DNA from: Chryseobacterium indoltheticum
GTDB taxonomy: Bacteria > Bacteroidota > Bacteroidia > Flavobacteriales > Weeksellaceae
Assembly (NCBI RefSeq): GCF_003815915.1
Contig: NZ_CP033929.1
Span: 62,001-126,000, forward strand
Length of the DNA: 64,000 bases
Reading direction: 5' to 3'
Shown: positions 56,120 to 64,000 of the stretch, piece after piece
Position numbering within the stretch: the stretch's first letter is position 1
How the letters are laid out: each line of letters starts with the position of its first letter
Made by a program: the position numbers and the translations under genes
The notes under the pieces: generated by a model
Database searches by the model: none
What the model saw: only the letters and a program-made list of their open reading frames with translations
Told to the model about the DNA's origin: nothing

Positions 56120-56150
56120 AAAACCTCATCTCAAAACGGTGGGGTTTTAT
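56120..56150 (+). terminator. Terminator downstream of lon
   Basis: AAACCTCATC pairs with GGTGGGGTTT through three G-T pairs and is followed by a run of T on the plus strand, 20 bases after the lon stop. Confidence 0.75.
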
Positions 56151-56176
56151 TATTTTTATACAGCAGATTTTTAATT

Positions 56177-57289
56177 ATGAATTTTATAAAACTTCCATTT
56201 CTCCTGAAACTTGCATTAGCAGTGATTTCAATCATCGGGATAGGTTACCTTATCAAATTGGGGCAAAGTATTTTGGCTCCGTTTTTTTTGGCATTTTTGT
56301 TGGCGATGCTTTTTTTACCGCTTGCTAATTTTATGGAGCGAAAATTAAAATTCCCAAGATCTGTGTCTACCATTGTTTCGGTAATGATAATGTTGATTAT
56401 TCTTACAGGCTTGCTCTATTTCTTTGGATCGCAATTATCCAGCTTCAGCAGAGATCTTCCGCACCTCAGCAAACAATTTAATTTAGTTTTTCACAATCTG
56501 CAAAACTGGGTATCACATACTTTTAATGTAAAAATTGATGAGCAACTCGATTATTTGGATCAGGGCTTAAACAAGCTTTTGTCTTCATCAGGAATTATTC
56601 TTGGCTTTACGTTCGGAATTTTTTCTACAAGTTTAGGTTTTATGGTATTTTTCATTCTGTTTTTCATATTCATCTTAAATTACAGAAGGATTTTAAATAA
56701 TTTTATCGTCAATGTTTTCAATGAAAAGCATAAAGCAAGCGTGCAAGAAGTCGTTTCAGAAGTAAGAATTATGACGAAGAGATACATTATAGGTCTTTGT
56801 CTTCAGGTAATTATTGTTTCTGTACTTGCTACGATAGTTCTTACTATTTTAGGAGTAAAATATGCGATTTTACTGGGCGTTTTAACGGGATTATTAAACG
56901 TTATTCCTTACATCGGTATCGCTATTTCGTTATTAATTTCTTGTTTTATCGCATTTGCAACCGGCACTGTTTCTACCTGCGTTTATGTAGCAATTGGCTA
57001 CGTGATCGTTCATGCCATTGACGGAAATATTGTACTGCCTTTTGTAGTTGGTTCAAAAGTGAAAATCAACGCACTATTTTCTTTCATTGGAATTCTTTTA
57101 GGCGAACACCTTTGGGGAATTTCAGGAATGTTCCTATGTATTCCTGCGATTGCGATTATCAAAATTATTTTTGAAAGAGTAGACGGTTTAAAGCCCTGGG
57201 GGAAATTGCTGGGTGAAGATGACAAACCCAATAAAAAGAAAAAAAGCTACAAGATTTCTAAGAATATCACTTTAAAGGAAATGGATTGA
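56177..57289 (+). CDS. AI-2E-family transporter
   Basis: A 370-residue membrane protein with about eight helices, of the AI-2E (PF01594) family. Landmarks are ILAPFFLAFLLAMLFLPLAN, LLGVLTGLLNVIPYIGIAIS (a typical family motif) and GLKPWGKLLG near the C-terminus. Known members export autoinducer-2 or other small molecules, some act as Na+/H+ antiporters, and many are uncharacterised. A strong terminator follows. The neighbouring GG-leader gene is on the opposite strand, so they are not one operon. Confidence 0.88.
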   Translation: MNFIKLPFLLKLALAVISIIGIGYLIKLGQSILAPFFLAFLLAMLFLPLANFMERKLKFPRSVSTIVSVMIMLIILTGLLYFFGSQLSSFSRDLPHLSKQFNLVFHNLQNWVSHTFNVKIDEQLDYLDQGLNKLLSSSGIILGFTFGIFSTSLGFMVFFILFFIFILNYRRILNNFIVNVFNEKHKASVQEVVSEVRIMTKRYIIGLCLQVIIVSVLATIVLTILGVKYAILLGVLTGLLNVIPYIGIAISLLISCFIAFATGTVSTCVYVAIGYVIVHAIDGNIVLPFVVGSKVKINALFSFIGILLGEHLWGISGMFLCIPAIAIIKIIFERVDGLKPWGKLLGEDDKPNKKKKSYKISKNITLKEMD

Positions 57290-57334
57290 TTATGAGTGAT
57301 AAGCAATTGGTAATGAGTACTATTTCATATAAAG

Positions 57335-57357
57335 AAAGCCTTCAGATTGAAGGCTTT
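57335..57357. terminator. Bidirectional terminator between AI-2E gene and GG-leader gene
   Basis: AAAGCCTTCA (57335-57344) pairs with TGAAGGCTTT (57348-57357) around GAT. T-runs are short on the plus strand (TTTT) and AAAG on the other side. It lies between the two convergent genes. Confidence 0.85.
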
Positions 57358-57363
57358 TAGTTT

Positions 57364-57612
57364 TTATAATGCGCAAAGCGGGCTCGTACCATTCGGACAT
57401 GTTTCCGTACAATAGATATACGTTCCGCTATACGTACAATATCCGATGGGATCTCCCGGATCAGTCGGTCCACCACCGCCACCTAAACATGGATCTCCAG
57501 CTGGGATTTTGCATGGACAACCAATTGGCCCGATATCACATTTTCCGGGACCACCGCCGCCTAGAATTTCTCTTAAATCTGTACGATTTAGTTTTTTAAG
57601 ATTTTTCAACAT
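57364..57612 (-). CDS. Bacteriocin-like Cys-rich peptide with double-glycine leader
   Basis: An 82-residue small protein whose N-terminus MLKNLKKLNRTDLREILGGG matches the double-glycine (GG) leader of Chryseobacterium 'bacteriocin-like' proteins. Such leaders are cut by peptidase-containing ABC exporters after the Gly pair (about residue 19-20). The rest (about 62 residues) has eight Cys (25, 32, 34, 42, 59, 68, 72, 80), many Gly and Pro and few charged residues, which suggests four disulfides in an exported peptide. No exporter, immunity or modifying gene lies near. Function is unknown: toxin, pheromone and structural roles are all possible. Confidence 0.75.
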   Translation of the reverse strand: MLKNLKKLNRTDLREILGGGGPGKCDIGPIGCPCKIPAGDPCLGGGGGPTDPGDPIGYCTYSGTYIYCTETCPNGTSPLCAL

Positions 57613-57755
57613 ATTGTTTCGTTTTTATTTTTTAATCTAACAAATATATCAAATAAATAGACAAATCTATATACATTTCTTAATGTTCTTAAAAATTAAT
57701 TAGTTTTTAATCAACCGATTATAATTTTATTTAATTTTAATGAAAAATATTACTC

Positions 57756-58133
57756 ATGAAAATTATCAAATTTATCATCTGTCTCCTCTTCGGGTTAATG
57801 TTTATCAATGCCGGATTAAACAAGTTCCTCAATTACATGCCAATGGAAAAACCCACTCCCGAGCAAATGGAACTTTTTGCAGCATTTGACAAAATCTTCT
57901 GGCTGATGCCGTTAGTGGGTACGGTGGAAATCGTCGGTGGATTATTATTTATCTTTCCAAAAACAAGAGCTTTGGGCGCCATTGTTATTTTGCCGGTAAT
58001 GATAGGAATTGTAATTCATGTTTTCACGATGGATAAATCTCCAATGGGAATATCAATAGCCGGTGTTTTATTTTTAATTAATCTTTGGATGCTTATTGAT
58101 AACAAAGAAAAATATAACGCTTTGCTGAAGTAA
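57756..58133 (+). CDS. DoxX-family membrane protein
   Basis: A 125-residue protein with four transmembrane helices, of the DoxX/SURF4-like type. Family landmarks include LFGLMFINAGLNKFLNYMPM at the N-terminus, LMPLVGTVEIVGGLLFIFPK and GAIVILPVMIGIVIHVFTMD. DoxX-type proteins have been linked to quinone-based oxidoreductases, but many have no assigned role. It is divergent from the GG-leader gene and stands alone. Confidence 0.8.
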   Translation: MKIIKFIICLLFGLMFINAGLNKFLNYMPMEKPTPEQMELFAAFDKIFWLMPLVGTVEIVGGLLFIFPKTRALGAIVILPVMIGIVIHVFTMDKSPMGISIAGVLFLINLWMLIDNKEKYNALLK

Positions 58134-58141
58134 TAATGTGA

Positions 58142-58213
58142 ATGGTGAATGGTCAATTCGCTCCGCTTGTCAATTTTTCAATTCACTTGCGAAGAAGATT
58201 CAAAATTCACCAT
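58142..58213. repeat. Palindromic intergenic repeat, ATGGTGAAT...ATTCACCAT
   Basis: ATGGTGAAT (58142-58150) is mirrored by ATTCACCAT (58205-58213), with further complementary words (CGCTTGT, ACTTGCG) inside. It resembles short interspersed elements seen in Chryseobacterium. It fills the gap between the DoxX and acyl-CoA dehydrogenase genes, which are convergent, so it may also act as a terminator. Confidence 0.5.
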
Positions 58214-58219
58214 CGACTT

Positions 58220-59578
58220 TTAAACAAATGCGCTGAAGCCAGTAATTGATCTGCCAACAATCAGTGAGTTGATCTCTTTTGTTCCTTCATAAGAGTAAAT
58301 AGCCTCTGCATCAGCAACGAATCTGGCGACATCATATTCAAGTAAAATTCCGTTTCCGCCCATTACTTCCCGTGCTCTGGAAACAACATCTCTCGTACGC
58401 ATTGTACAGAAAACTTTTGCTAAAGAAGCGTGCTCGTCTTTTAAAATTCCTTCATCCTGCATTTCAGAAAGTCTGAAAACCAGGGTTTGCATCGCCGTCA
58501 AATTCGATAACATTTCAACCAAATGTCCTTGAATCATTTGAAATGAAGCAATTGGTTTTCCGAACTGCTCTCGTGTTCTGGTATATGCTAATGCACTTTC
58601 ATACGCTCCTCTAGCGCAGCCAGTCGCCATCCACGCTACTCCGGCTCTCGTCATTCTGAGAACTTTTGCCGTGTCTTTGAATGAATTGGCATTTTGAAGC
58701 CTGTTTTCTTCTGTGATTAAACAATCTTTTAGCGTAATTAAACCATTTTGAACGATTCTGAGCGCCATTTTTCCTTTGATTTTCTCCACTGAAAAACCCG
58801 GATTGTCTTTTTCAACAATAAAACCTTTTACTTCTCCATCATCAAGATCTCTTGCCCAGATAATAATTACATCTGCAAAAGTGGCATTTCCTATCCATTT
58901 TTTTTCACCATTTAAAATCCAACCTTCCGGAGTTTTTTTGCAAGTTGCCGTTAAACCTCCTGCTGCTCCTGAACCGACTTCGGGTTCAGTTAAGCCAAAT
59001 GCACCAATTTTTTCAAACCTCTGCATTTGAGGAAGCCATTTTTGTTTTTGCTCTTCCGAACCGCATATATAAATAGAGCCCATTGCCAAGCCGGACTGTA
59101 CACCGAAAAAAGTAGCAATCGAAGCATCAATTCGTGCCATTTCCATGGCAATAACTCCTTCCATTAAAAATGGCATGCCTTTACAACCATACCCTTCGTA
59201 AGTTACTCCGCAAATATCAAGTTTCTGAAATTTTGGAATCAGCTCGTGTGGAAACTCGTCCCGCAACCAATAATGATTTACCAAAGGTTTCACTTCTTTT
59301 TCCATAAACGCTCTTACTTTCAGCTGAACTTCTCTTTGCTCAGGAGTTAAGGTGTGATAAATATCGTAGAAATCTCCATCAATTGGCGGTAACTCTCTCT
59401 TTTTCTTATTGGGATCGAGCATTTTCATCATTCCGCTGAGCTGCTTGTCATCAAGCTTGGAAAAATTTTCCATGAGTTTTGGGAGATTTACTTTCTGCGA
59501 AATTTCGCTAAGCTGATCAAAATCAATTGATTTAAATAATTCTATGGCGTTTCTGATTTTGGAAAAAGTTTTAGACAT
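58220..59578 (-). CDS. Acyl-CoA dehydrogenase (glutaryl-CoA dehydrogenase-like)
   Basis: A 452-residue FAD flavoenzyme of fatty-acid or amino-acid degradation, forming an enoyl-CoA from an acyl-CoA. After an N-terminal extension of about 60 residues come FGLTEPEVGSGAAGGLTATC (FAD and substrate contacts), WILNGEKKWIGNATFADVII and YSYEGTKEINSLIVGRSITG, in which the Glu in YEGT is the catalytic base. The layout, with the Glu in this late loop, is like glutaryl- and medium-chain enzymes. The substrate is not fixed by the sequence. It stands alone, with a divergent DUF4349 gene upstream. Confidence 0.9.
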   Translation of the reverse strand: MSKTFSKIRNAIELFKSIDFDQLSEISQKVNLPKLMENFSKLDDKQLSGMMKMLDPNKKKRELPPIDGDFYDIYHTLTPEQREVQLKVRAFMEKEVKPLVNHYWLRDEFPHELIPKFQKLDICGVTYEGYGCKGMPFLMEGVIAMEMARIDASIATFFGVQSGLAMGSIYICGSEEQKQKWLPQMQRFEKIGAFGLTEPEVGSGAAGGLTATCKKTPEGWILNGEKKWIGNATFADVIIIWARDLDDGEVKGFIVEKDNPGFSVEKIKGKMALRIVQNGLITLKDCLITEENRLQNANSFKDTAKVLRMTRAGVAWMATGCARGAYESALAYTRTREQFGKPIASFQMIQGHLVEMLSNLTAMQTLVFRLSEMQDEGILKDEHASLAKVFCTMRTRDVVSRAREVMGGNGILLEYDVARFVADAEAIYSYEGTKEINSLIVGRSITGFSAFV

Positions 59579-59779
59579 ATTATTTGAGATTTAATTTGTA
59601 AAACATCAGCAAAAATCAATCCGAAATACCACACAAACAGTGCCTGCTCTTTTACAAAAAACTGAAATTCAATATTTTAAATTTAAATAAATATTTACAA
59701 AATGTTTACCTGCAATATTCAAACATTACAAACGATTCTGCGTGAACTTTGACCTAAGTAAACAATAAAAAATTAAAAT

Positions 59780-60682
59780 ATGAAAACGACTTACATCAGA
59801 CTATCAATCGCAACAGCACTCTTAGCTGGCATCTACTCTTGCAAAAAAGGTGAAGCCACAACAGGTGACTACCAAACGACAGAATATAGTAACGAGATTT
59901 CTGCCGACAGCATTTCTTCTGTAGCCACCATGTCTGTGAAAGACAAACAATTTGTAAAAACCGCCAATGTAAATATGGAAGTAAAAGATGTATATGATGC
60001 AACAATTTCTATAGAAAAATCGGTACAGGAGCTCGGCGGATTTGTTACCCACAGCAATTTACAGAGCAGGGTAATTTCTGAAGATACTTACAACACTTCA
60101 AATGAAGAAGCTATGCTGGTAAAAAAGTATCAGACAGAAAACACATTGCAGGTAAGAGTGCCGACCTCAAAACTGGGCGAGCTATTAACCTTAATCAATG
60201 ATAAAAAACTTTTCCTGAATTCTAGAATTATTAATGCCGAAGATGTTACTTCAAGCATTAAATATGCAGAAATGGAAGGCAAAAGAATTAAAAAAACCAG
60301 TGAAAATATTTCTGAGCTTAAAACCACAAAAGATAAAGTAAAAATGAGCGATGAAAATATGTCTGAAGAAAACCTGCAGCAATTGGCAAATCTTGATGTT
60401 ACCGACAATCTGAAATACAGCACTGTTGATATCTACATTAAAGAACCCAAGCTCCGAATCGCAGAAATTGCAGTAACCAATTCTGAAAACATTGATAATA
60501 AATATAAATTCGACTTTTTCTACAGTGCAAAAAATGCTTTTGTTGAAGGATATTATTTAATTCAAAGAATTCTTATAGGATTGGTAACGATCTGGCCAAT
60601 TGTAATTATCGCAGCTATTGCATTTTACTTTTATCGCAAAAATAAGTCTACTAAGAAGTCAATCCCAGTCGACAAAGAATAA
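59780..60682 (+). CDS. DUF4349 lipoprotein with C-terminal transmembrane helix
   Basis: A 300-residue lipoprotein. The signal peptide MKTTYIRLSIATALLAGIYSC has its lipobox Cys at position 21. A DUF4349 domain follows at about 55-250 (FVKTANVNMEVKDVYDATIS, VQELGGFVTHSNLQS, LQVRVPTSKLGELLTLINDK) with helical coiled-coil sections. A transmembrane helix lies near the end (IGLVTIWPIVIIAAIAFYFY) and then a short basic tail. DUF4349 proteins are common in many phyla and have no proven role. Its own promoter and terminator isolate it from neighbours. The 201-base gap to the acyl-CoA dehydrogenase gene shows no recognisable element. Confidence 0.85.
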   Translation: MKTTYIRLSIATALLAGIYSCKKGEATTGDYQTTEYSNEISADSISSVATMSVKDKQFVKTANVNMEVKDVYDATISIEKSVQELGGFVTHSNLQSRVISEDTYNTSNEEAMLVKKYQTENTLQVRVPTSKLGELLTLINDKKLFLNSRIINAEDVTSSIKYAEMEGKRIKKTSENISELKTTKDKVKMSDENMSEENLQQLANLDVTDNLKYSTVDIYIKEPKLRIAEIAVTNSENIDNKYKFDFFYSAKNAFVEGYYLIQRILIGLVTIWPIVIIAAIAFYFYRKNKSTKKSIPVDKE

Positions 60683-60724
60683 ACTTGGCATCCTAACCTT
60701 CTGGTTATTTATATAAACATTACG

Positions 60725-60750
60725 AACCTCTACATTTTGTGGAGGTTTTT
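60725..60750 (+). terminator. Terminator downstream of the DUF4349 gene
   Basis: AACCTCTACA pairs perfectly with TGTGGAGGTT, followed by TTTT on the plus strand, 43 bases after the stop codon. Confidence 0.85.
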
Positions 60751-60835
60751 CTGATTTATTTAAAATGCATTTCAGCAAATCTCACTTGAAAATTGATTTT
60801 TAATTCTCAATTAACATCATTGTACGAAAATTCCG

Positions 60836-60843
60836 TAAATTTG
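60836..60843 (+). promoter_or_regulatory. -7 promoter box before pgi
   Basis: TAAATTTG matches the Bacteroidota -7 consensus TANNTTTG and is set in the context CCGTAAATTTGCAG that I recall as common in this genus. The nearest TTG is 13 bases upstream, shorter than typical, so the -33 element is unclear. Transcription would start near 60850, 69 bases before pgi. Confidence 0.45.
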
Positions 60844-60918
60844 CAGATTGAAATTTAATAAATACGATTTTAGTGGATTTATTCGAAAAATCCCTAAGTC
60901 TTATAAGCAATTCTACCT

Positions 60919-62559
60919 ATGTTATCAAAAATAAACCCTACACACACAAATAGCTGGAAAGCCCTCGATGAACATTTTGGAAATAATGATTTTGAGTTGA
61001 GAAGCCTTTTCCAGTACAATCCAAATCGTTTTGAAGAGTTTTCTATTAAAAAAGATAATTTTCTATTCGATTATTCTAAAAATTTAATAGATTCTAAAGC
61101 TAAAGAACTTCTATTGAATCTTGCAGAAGAATGTCAGTTAAAAGATGCTATTTCTAAAATGTTTTCGGGAGATAAAATAAACGAAACAGAAGGAAGAGCG
61201 GTTTTACATACTGCATTAAGAGATTTTTCTGATAAAGAAATTTTGGTTGACGGTGAAAATATTAAGCCTCAGATCAAAAGAGTTTTGGAGCACATGAAGT
61301 CTTTCTCAGAAAAAATTATTTCAGGAGAGCACAAAGGTTTCAGCGGAAAAGAAATTACGGATGTGGTGAATATCGGAATCGGTGGTTCAGATTTGGGACC
61401 GGTAATGGTAGTTTCTGCTTTAAAGCATTTCAAAACAAGATTGGATGTTCATTTCGTTTCAAACGTAGACGGAAACCATATTGCAGAAGTTGTAAAGAAC
61501 TTAAATCCTGAAACCACTTTATTCATTATTGCTTCGAAAACGTTTACAACGCAGGAAACAATGACGAATGCGAATTCTGCAAAAGACTGGTTTTTAAAAG
61601 CAGGAAAACAGGAAGATGTAGCAAAACACTTTGTAGCTTTATCCACTAACGTTCAATCAGTTAAAGACTTTGGAATCGCAGAAGAAAACATCTTCGAATT
61701 CTGGGATTGGGTTGGCGGAAGATATTCATTATGGAGCGCCATCGGATTAAGCATTGTTCTTGCGGTTGGATATGAAAACTTTGAGCAATTATTAAAAGGT
61801 GCTGAAAATACTGATCAGCATTTCCAAACTGCTGAATTTTCAGAAAACATTCCTGTTTTGATGGGACTTTTAGGAATTTGGTATCGTAATTTTTATGCTG
61901 CGACGACTTATGCTATTTTACCTTACTCTCAATATTTAGACAGATTTGCAGCGTATCTTCAGCAAGGAGATATGGAAAGCAACGGAAAATGCGTTGACAG
62001 AAACGGAGAATTTGTAGAATATGAAACAGGCCCAATTATTTGGGGAGAACCTGGAACAAATGGCCAACACGCATTCTATCAATTGATTCACCAAGGAACA
62101 GAATTGATTCCGGCAGATTTTATTGCGTATGCGAAAAGTCCAAACAAAGTTTCTGATCATCAGGATAAACTTTTAGCTAACTTTTTCGCTCAGACCGAAG
62201 CTTTAGCTTTTGGTAAAAACGAAGAAGAAGTTGAATCTGAATTACAAGCATCAGGAAAATCTGAAGAAGAAGTTGATTTCTTATTAAACTATAAAGTCTT
62301 CCACGGAAACACGCCTACCAACTCAATCATATTCAATGAATTAACTCCATTTTCGCTAGGACAATTAATTGCAATGTATGAACATAAAATTTTTGTTCAG
62401 GGTGTGATTTGGAATATTTTCAGTTTTGATCAGTTTGGGGTAGAATTAGGAAAGGTTTTAGCCAATAAAATTTTACCGGAACTTGAAAGTAATGAGACAA
62501 TTAGCTCTCACGACAGCTCAACAAATGGATTGATCAATTATTATAAAGGAAATAAATAA
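60919..62559 (+). CDS. pgi: Glucose-6-phosphate isomerase
   Basis: A 546-residue enzyme of glycolysis that interconverts glucose 6-phosphate and fructose 6-phosphate. Family signatures are [33 protein letters not shown] and [18 protein letters not shown], with [20 protein letters not shown] near residue 380. Active-site Glu and His lie in these blocks. Length is as usual for the long form. It has its own -7 box and is followed by a toxin-antitoxin pair with no visible terminator. Confidence 0.97.
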   Translation: MLSKINPTHTNSWKALDEHFGNNDFELRSLFQYNPNRFEEFSIKKDNFLFDYSKNLIDSKAKELLLNLAEECQLKDAISKMFSGDKINETEGRAVLHTALRDFSDKEILVDGENIKPQIKRVLEHMKSFSEKIISGEHKGFSGKEITDVVNIGIGGSDLGPVMVVSALKHFKTRLDVHFVSNVDGNHIAEVVKNLNPETTLFIIASKTFTTQETMTNANSAKDWFLKAGKQEDVAKHFVALSTNVQSVKDFGIAEENIFEFWDWVGGRYSLWSAIGLSIVLAVGYENFEQLLKGAENTDQHFQTAEFSENIPVLMGLLGIWYRNFYAATTYAILPYSQYLDRFAAYLQQGDMESNGKCVDRNGEFVEYETGPIIWGEPGTNGQHAFYQLIHQGTELIPADFIAYAKSPNKVSDHQDKLLANFFAQTEALAFGKNEEEVESELQASGKSEEEVDFLLNYKVFHGNTPTNSIIFNELTPFSLGQLIAMYEHKIFVQGVIWNIFSFDQFGVELGKVLANKILPELESNETISSHDSSTNGLINYYKGNK

Positions 62560-62599
62560 TTGTTGAAGATTTTCATTAATTTTAATCAAAAATAAAAAT

Positions 62600-62818
62600 A
62601 TGACACAAATTATTATAAACCTAAACAATAAGGAAGAAGAAACCTTTGTGGAAACTTTTTTGAAAAAAATGAAAATCAGTTTTGAAAAAAATGAAGATGA
62701 TTTTGAATTGACGGATGAAATGATTGCAGCAATAGAAACGGCTTTAAAACAAGATAAATCTAAAGCAGTAGATGGTAAAGAATCTTTAAAAAGAATTAGA
62801 GCCAAGCATGGACTTTAG
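62600..62818 (+). CDS. Type II antitoxin-like protein
   Basis: A 72-residue acidic protein starting MTQIIINLNNKEEETFVETF. Its fold resembles small Bacteroidota antitoxins paired with RelE/ParE toxins; no DNA-binding motif is obvious. The C-terminal half (LTDEMIAAIETALKQDKSKA) is helical and probably wraps the toxin. It overlaps the toxin gene by 11 bases (62808-62818), the usual arrangement of such pairs. It lies between pgi and folD, with short spacing, suggesting a transferable insertion between two housekeeping genes. Confidence 0.7.
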   Translation: MTQIIINLNNKEEETFVETFLKKMKISFEKNEDDFELTDEMIAAIETALKQDKSKAVDGKESLKRIRAKHGL

Positions 62819-63098
62819 TTTTAAATTTTTACCAATTGCGGAAGACAATATTGAAGAGGCAACAGATTATTATGCGAATATTTCATTGAAAGTTGTAAAA
62901 AGCTTTAATAAGCAGTTGGATCTTTCGATAAACAGAATTGTAAGCAATCCTTATTTTCAAAAAAGATTTAAAAATGTAAGAGCTTTACCTGTTAAGAAAT
63001 TTCCTTACATAATTTTCTACGAGGTCAATGATGAAGAAAAAGTGATTTATATCCTTTCTGTTTTCTGTACTCATCAGAATCCGGAAAAATATCCTTAA
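62808..63098 (+). CDS. RelE/ParE-family toxin
   Basis: A 96-residue basic protein of the RelE/ParE superfamily. The first helix pair (IAEDNIEEATDYYANISLKV, SFNKQLDLSINRIVSNPYFQ) and the strands RFKNVRALPVKKFPYIIFYE and IYILSVFCTHQNPEKYP match the family. RelE-type toxins cleave mRNA on the ribosome, ParE-type toxins inhibit gyrase; the difference cannot be read reliably. Paired with the antitoxin just upstream. Confidence 0.85.
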   Translation: MDFSFKFLPIAEDNIEEATDYYANISLKVVKSFNKQLDLSINRIVSNPYFQKRFKNVRALPVKKFPYIIFYEVNDEEKVIYILSVFCTHQNPEKYP

Positions 63099-63129
63099 AA
63101 TCTAATAATAAAAAGTAATAAAAGTAAAA

Positions 63130-64000
63130 ATGGCAGAAATTCTTGACGGATTAAAAGTATCCAAAGAAATAAAAGCAGAAATCAAGGTTGAAGTTGATAA
63201 AATCATTGCTAGCAAAAGAAGAGCACCCCATTTAGTAGCTATTCTTGTTGGGAACAATGGAGCAAGCAAGGCGTATGTAAATGCTAAAGTGAAAGACTGT
63301 GAAGAAGTAGGATTTCAATCTAGCTTGGTTAAATTTCCAAGTACAGTTTCTGAGTCTGAATTATTGGAAAAAATCGACGAACTTAATAAAGATAAATCAG
63401 TAGACGGTTTTATCGTTCAGTTGCCTTTGCCAGACCAGATTGATCAGGAAAAAATCATTAACGCAATCGATCCAAGAAAAGATGTTGACGGTTTCCATCC
63501 TACAAATTTCGGTAAAATGGCTTTGGAAATGGATACATTCTTACCTGCAACCCCTTTCGGAATCTTGACATTACTTGAAAGATACAATATTGAAACGAAA
63601 GGAAAAGACTGTGTCATCATCGGAAGAAGTAAAATCGTAGGAAGACCGATGAGTATTTTGATGGGAAGAAAAGATTTCCCCGGAAATTCAACGGTTACTT
63701 TGACTCACTCTTACACGAAAGACATTGAAGAATATACCAAAAAAGCAGACATCGTGATTACCGCTTTGGGTGATCCACACTTCTTAAAAGGTGAAATGAT
63801 CAAAGACGGAGCCGTAATTGTGGATGTTGGTATCACAAGAGTAGACAACGATTCTCCAAAAGGATATTATCTGGCAGGTGATGTAGATTTTGACAGTTGT
63901 GCAGCAAAAGCAAGCTGGATCACGCCGGTTCCGGGAGGAGTAGGTCCAATGACAAGAGCGATGTTGATGAAAAATACCATCATTGCTTACAAAACTTCAG
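63130..64000 (+). CDS. folD: Bifunctional methylenetetrahydrofolate dehydrogenase/cyclohydrolase FolD (partial, last residues missing)
   Basis: The first 290 codons of a FolD protein that continues past the right edge, probably by only a few residues. It converts methylene-tetrahydrofolate to formyl-tetrahydrofolate in one-carbon metabolism. The start MAEILDGLKVSKEIKAEIK is typical. The catalytic Lys is Lys53 (AYVNAKVKDC), the substrate-binding block is VDGFIVQLPLPDQID, and the Rossmann NADP site is IIGRSKIVGRPMSILM. The C-terminal TPVPGGVGPMTRAMLM is present. Confidence 0.95.
   Translation, partial: MAEILDGLKVSKEIKAEIKVEVDKIIASKRRAPHLVAILVGNNGASKAYVNAKVKDCEEVGFQSSLVKFPSTVSESELLEKIDELNKDKSVDGFIVQLPLPDQIDQEKIINAIDPRKDVDGFHPTNFGKMALEMDTFLPATPFGILTLLERYNIETKGKDCVIIGRSKIVGRPMSILMGRKDFPGNSTVTLTHSYTKDIEEYTKKADIVITALGDPHFLKGEMIKDGAVIVDVGITRVDNDSPKGYYLAGDVDFDSCAAKASWITPVPGGVGPMTRAMLMKNTIIAYKTS

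Noticed and set aside
57369..57640. Plus-strand reading frames over the GG-leader gene
   Set aside because: They mirror the Gly/Pro-rich coding strand; the minus-strand reading has a clear leader and Cys pattern.
59796..60057. Three overlapping minus-strand reading frames within the DUF4349 gene
   Set aside because: All are shadows of the plus-strand gene, which has a signal peptide and recognisable domain.

Overview
The window is AT-rich chromosomal DNA from a member of the Bacteroidota, class Flavobacteriia, most likely Chryseobacterium or a close relative (Weeksellaceae). Pointers are the fused cbb3 oxidase subunit CcoNO, LytTR/LytS signalling, TonB-dependent receptors of the outer-membrane beta-barrel type, -7 promoter boxes of the TANNTTTG kind, few Shine-Dalgarno sequences, and a small protein with the double-glycine leader typical of Chryseobacterium. 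The genus is inferred from recalled families, not from a search. I see no tRNA, rRNA, CRISPR array, insertion sequence or prophage.

Layout. 1-6.3 kb (minus strand): a truncated serine-hydrolase lipoprotein, a D-2-hydroxyacid dehydrogenase, an acyl-CoA thioesterase with an HU-CCDC81-type membrane protein, a TonB-dependent receptor under a TPP riboswitch, and a WG-repeat protein. 6.6-12 kb (plus): both aconitases, acnB and a mitochondrial-type acn. 12-14 kb (minus): a LytTR regulator, its LytS-type kinase and a small exported protein. 14.2-19.4 kb (plus): a DUF5694 protein and two tandem outer-membrane receptors. 19.6-25.9 kb (minus): the thiamine operon thiS-thiC-tenI-like-thiE-thiG-thiH-thiF, with a second TPP riboswitch in front of thiS. 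26.1-28.8 kb (minus): a pseudouridine synthase, a small membrane protein, panB and a Crp/Fnr regulator. 28.9-37.7 kb (plus): the complete cbb3 oxidase locus ccoI, ccoS, ccoNO, ccoQ, ccoP, ccoG, ccoH and a SafE/DsbD-like protein.

37.7-38.7 kb holds an alpha/beta-hydrolase gene broken by four frameshifts. 38.9-48 kb (minus) holds lipoproteins, serS, asnB and a small surface-polysaccharide group (flippase, glycosyltransferase, GT-C-like membrane protein). 48-53.4 kb (minus) has a periplasmic MCE protein followed by two Fe-S oxidoreductase subunits, and the PpiD-type foldase. 53.7-64 kb contains lon, an AI-2E-family exporter, a cysteine-rich GG-leader peptide, a DoxX protein, an acyl-CoA dehydrogenase, a DUF4349 lipoprotein, pgi, a RelE/ParE-type toxin-antitoxin pair and a nearly complete folD.

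Two themes link the genes. Thiamine supply is controlled at two places by TPP riboswitches: synthesis at 19.6-25.9 kb and a candidate outer-membrane uptake receptor at 3.1-5.4 kb. Low-oxygen respiration is grouped with a divergent Crp/Fnr regulator. The gaps between genes carry several unrelated palindromic elements that look like interspersed repeats, and one resembling piece appears to lie in frame inside the dehydrogenase gene. I found no clearly new multi-gene system. The best candidates for something undescribed are the GG-leader peptide, the TPP-regulated receptor and the MCE/Fe-S operon.
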